Shown here: piece after piece, positions 12,953 to 14,746 of the stretch
How positions within the stretch are numbered: position 1 is the stretch's first letter
How the letters are laid out: every line of letters starts with the position of its first letter
NCBI GenBank assembly: GCA_011523485.1
Contig: WTGR01000788.1
Span: 1 to 14,746 of the forward strand
DNA from: Acidobacteriota bacterium
Lineage (GTDB): Bacteria; Acidobacteriota; Vicinamibacteria; Vicinamibacterales; UBA8438
Direction: 5' to 3'
DNA length: 14,746 bases
Notes under the pieces: model-generated
The model's database searches: none
What the model saw: the letters and a program-made list of their open reading frames with translations, nothing else
What the model was told of the DNA's origin: nothing
Made by a program: the position numbers and the translations under genes

Positions 12953-13324
12953 GTGCTCCGCGAAATCGCCGACCTCATCGGACGCGGATGCCGGCTCAGA
13001 TGCCCCTGCTGCGGCTATGGGCGTCTCTTCGAAACGGCGACTCGCATGCACGAGCGGTGCTCGGCGTGCGGCGAACGGTTCGAACGCGAGCCGGGGCAGT
13101 GGTTGGGCGCCGTCTACGTCAATCTCGGACTCACCCTCGGGCTCACGGTGACGGGCTACCTTCTGTTGCAGACCTTCACCTCGCTCACGACGTCCCAGCA
13201 GCTCCCCATCTGGACGACGATCGCGGGGCTCGCCCCGTTCGCCTTCTATCGACTGTCCAAGGGACTCTGGACCAGCTTCGTCTTCCTGGGTGAAGGGCTC
13301 TACATTCAGTGGCCGAACCGGTAG
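12953..13324 (+). CDS. DUF983 zinc-ribbon membrane protein
   Basis: A 123-aa protein. The N-terminal zinc ribbon has paired cysteines C17/C20 (CPCCGYGRLF) and C36/C39 (CSACGERF). The family block EPGQWLGAVYVNLGLTLGL (46-64) follows, then two membrane segments at about 52-74 and 86-110. DUF983 proteins are small inner-membrane proteins of unknown function. An in-frame TAG at 12929 excludes any longer ATG start, so the GTG at 12953 is the start, with only a weak AGGCAG upstream. The last 16 bases overlap the MFS gene, so the two are coupled. Confidence 0.87.
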   Translation: MLREIADLIGRGCRLRCPCCGYGRLFETATRMHERCSACGERFEREPGQWLGAVYVNLGLTLGLTVTGYLLLQTFTSLTTSQQLPIWTTIAGLAPFAFYRLSKGLWTSFVFLGEGLYIQWPNR

Positions 13325-14577
13325 CCGATTCCGAAACCACCGAACCGGTCCAGCCCGACGCGCCCGCCCAGGGCGCCGTCCTGCGCGCGTTGCTGCGCCT
13401 GGGCGAGGCCTTCACGTTCCGAGCGTTCCGAAACCTGTGGACGGCGGCGTTCACGTCCGCCGTCGGCACGTGGATGCAGCGCTTCGCCCAGCAGTGGCTG
13501 ATCTACGACCTCACGGGGTCGGCGTTCTACCTGGGACTCGACATGTTCGTCGGGAACGTGCCGCTGCTCCTCTTCACCCTCATCGGCGGCGTCACCGCCG
13601 ACCGCTACGACCGCCGCCACATGCTGATGGCCTCGCAGACGCTCCAGATGGTCTGCGCCCTGATCCTGACCGCGCTGGTCTTCACCGAAACGGTGCGCCT
13701 GCCGTACATCCTGGTGCTCTCGTTCACGACCGGACTGGCGCAGGCGTTCGGCGGCCCCGCGTTCCAGTCCCTCATCCCCGCACTCGTGCCGCGCAGGACG
13801 CTGCCGAACGCGGTCGCTCTCAATTCCATACAGTTCAACCTGGCGCAGTCCGTCGGTCCGCTCATCGGCGGCCTGGTCTTCACGACCCTCGGGCTCGTCG
13901 CCTGCTTCGGGATCAACAGCGCGTCGTTCCTCGTCGTGATAGTGGTGCTGAGCCTGCTGCAGGTGACGCCGCCCGACCCGGCGCAGCGGCGGCCGGTCCT
14001 CGAGGAGTTGAAGGGCGGGCTGCGTTACGTCGGCAACGGGGGCGCGCTCCTCGCCCTGACCATCCTGGCCATCTCGACCACCTCTCTGGGCCTGCCGATC
14101 CGGGCTTTCCTGCCAGTGTTCGCAGGTGATCCGAACACGCTCAGCCACATGATGACCTCACTCGGGACCGGCGCGGTGGCGGGCGCACTCGTCGTCGCCT
14201 GGATGGGCAGCTTCGAGCGGATGGGACTGACGCTCCTGCGGGTCCTGGCGGGGTTCGGGGGCCTGATCTCCGTATTCGCCCTGCTGCCGGTCAGCCCGGT
14301 CAGCTACGTGCTGCTGTTCCTCGCGGGGGGCGCGCTGCTCATCGTCTTTTCCCTCACCGCGTCGCTCGTCCAGCTCAACGTGCCGGACGAGCTTCGCGGC
14401 CGCGTGATGAGCATCTACCTGATGGCCTTTCGCGGCGGCATGCCGCTCGGCAGCCTCGCGAGCGGCTATCTGACGACGTACGCCTCGACCCCGACGGTCA
14501 TCGCCGTGAACGGCGGCCTGCTCGTGCTGGTGGCGCTGTACTTCCTCGCCCGCAGCCACGGGATCCGCGAGTTGTAG
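13309..14577 (+). CDS. MFS transporter (EntS/MFS_3-like exporter)
   Basis: 422 aa with a hydrophobic pattern of about 12 membrane helices after a 40-residue polar N-terminus. The start of the transport domain reads AFRNLWTAAFTSAVGTWMQ and QQWLIYDLTGSAFYLG, typical of the MFS_3 (enterobactin exporter EntS-like) group. Motif A is GGVTADRYDRRHML in the loop between helices 2 and 3. LNVPDELRGRVMSIYLMAF and GMPLGSLASGYL mark helices 10-11. It is likely a proton-driven exporter; the cargo is not predictable. The GTG at 13309 overlaps DUF983 by 16 bases, with GAAGGG about 11 nt upstream. Repeat copy B begins 8 bp after the stop and may terminate or protect the transcript. Confidence 0.9.
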   Translation: MAEPVADSETTEPVQPDAPAQGAVLRALLRLGEAFTFRAFRNLWTAAFTSAVGTWMQRFAQQWLIYDLTGSAFYLGLDMFVGNVPLLLFTLIGGVTADRYDRRHMLMASQTLQMVCALILTALVFTETVRLPYILVLSFTTGLAQAFGGPAFQSLIPALVPRRTLPNAVALNSIQFNLAQSVGPLIGGLVFTTLGLVACFGINSASFLVVIVVLSLLQVTPPDPAQRRPVLEELKGGLRYVGNGGALLALTILAISTTSLGLPIRAFLPVFAGDPNTLSHMMTSLGTGAVAGALVVAWMGSFERMGLTLLRVLAGFGGLISVFALLPVSPVSYVLLFLAGGALLIVFSLTASLVQLNVPDELRGRVMSIYLMAFRGGMPLGSLASGYLTTYASTPTVIAVNGGLLVLVALYFLARSHGIREL

Positions 14578-14585
14578 GCCGGCCC

Positions 14586-14700
14586 TAGCGCCCCGAAACG
14601 ACTCGCTGGCTCGCCGTTTCGGCCCATCCCCCCCGCGCCACGACTCTGCGCCCCAGCACTCCGCTTCGCTGCGTTCTGCCGCGCAGACTCCTAGCCCATG
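14586..14700 (+). repeat. Dispersed hairpin repeat, copy B
   Basis: The second copy of the element at 1276-1385, in opposite orientation on the window but the same orientation relative to its host gene. It starts TAGCGCCCCG and shares CGTTTCGGCCCATCCCC (14615-14631) and the CGCAGACTCCTAGCCC end. Hairpin 1: CCGAAACG (14593-14600) with CGTTTCGG (14615-14622), 8 bp perfect. Hairpin 2: GACTCTGCGC (14642-14651) with GCGCAGACTC (14681-14690), 9 of 10 paired. One pair in hairpin 2 is T-A here and C-G in copy A, a compensatory change. Confidence 0.8.
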
Positions 14701-14746
14701 TTTAACAAGATCGGCGACCATTTTGTCGATTTGGGCGGTATTTGGA
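14698..14746 (+). other. Lower-GC tail with a short open frame at the window edge
   Basis: After the repeat the base composition falls sharply (TTTAACAAGATC, ATTTTGTCGATTT). An ATG at 14698 at the end of the repeat opens a frame MFNKIGDHFVDLGGIW that runs off the window. It has no ribosome site and is too short to identify. It could begin a mobile-element gene or be non-coding. Confidence 0.2.

Noticed and set aside
1276..14700. The whole 13.4-kb interval as a composite transposon bounded by inverted copies of the repeat
   Set aside because: There is no transposase or target-site duplication, and each repeat is better explained by its position at a gene 3' end.

Overview
The window is GC-rich throughout (about two thirds G+C by eye), densely packed with genes, and reads as a Gram-negative-type chromosome: an outer or periplasmic lipoprotein, CFA-type lipid enzymes and many 1-4 nt gene overlaps. 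No rRNA, tRNA, CRISPR array or recognisable transposase is present. The gene set would suit an Acidobacteriota-like or similar high-GC lineage, but nothing in the sequence proves the taxon.

Layout. (1) 1-1216, minus: a family-2 glycosyltransferase (TIGR04283 type) overlapping a polytopic GT-C-like glycosyltransferase cut by the window edge. (2) 1276-1385: copy A of a dispersed, hairpin-rich repeat lying on the 3' end of the next operon. (3) 1383-2605, minus: a SET-domain lysine methyltransferase overlapping a YqiA-like alpha/beta hydrolase. (4) 2705-4674, plus: DUF309, DUF2461 and a DUF4097 lipoprotein, which end against a convergent gene at a GC-rich hairpin. (5) 4709-7398: a minus-strand SRPBCC-TIGR01777 epimerase fusion and a minus-strand XRE/cupin regulator, with a stand-alone SRPBCC gene divergent from the regulator across a 15-bp perfect palindrome. 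(6) 7415-12812: a lipid-modification locus. On the minus strand it holds cyclopropane-fatty-acid synthase, a second CFA-like methyltransferase and a DUF1295 reductase, each overlapping the next. Divergently on the plus strand lie an FAD amine-oxidase-like protein and DUF1365. (7) 12809-12928: the first 26 codons of a DUF523 gene, broken at a fragment of the dispersed repeat. (8) 12953-14577, plus: a zinc-ribbon DUF983 membrane protein overlapping an MFS exporter. (9) 14586-14700: repeat copy B, then a lower-GC tail running off the window.

How it fits together. Regions 5-7 look like one functional neighbourhood that modifies unsaturated acyl chains of membrane phospholipids (methylation or cyclopropanation, then reduction or oxidation). 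It is probably controlled in part by the XRE/cupin protein acting at the palindrome. In other bacteria, CFA + FAD oxidoreductase + DUF1365 modules, often with DUF523/DUF1722 and TIGR01777 proteins, occur in light- or singlet-oxygen-responsive clusters; this is recalled knowledge and is not demonstrated here.

The most unusual observations are these: a repeat family with two full copies, each at a gene 3' end, sharing a hairpin with a compensatory base change; a third fragment of it exactly at the DUF523 break; three genes whose -10 box sits only 6-8 nt before the ATG, which suggests leaderless mRNAs; and a Shine-Dalgarno sequence held in the loop of a perfect hairpin.
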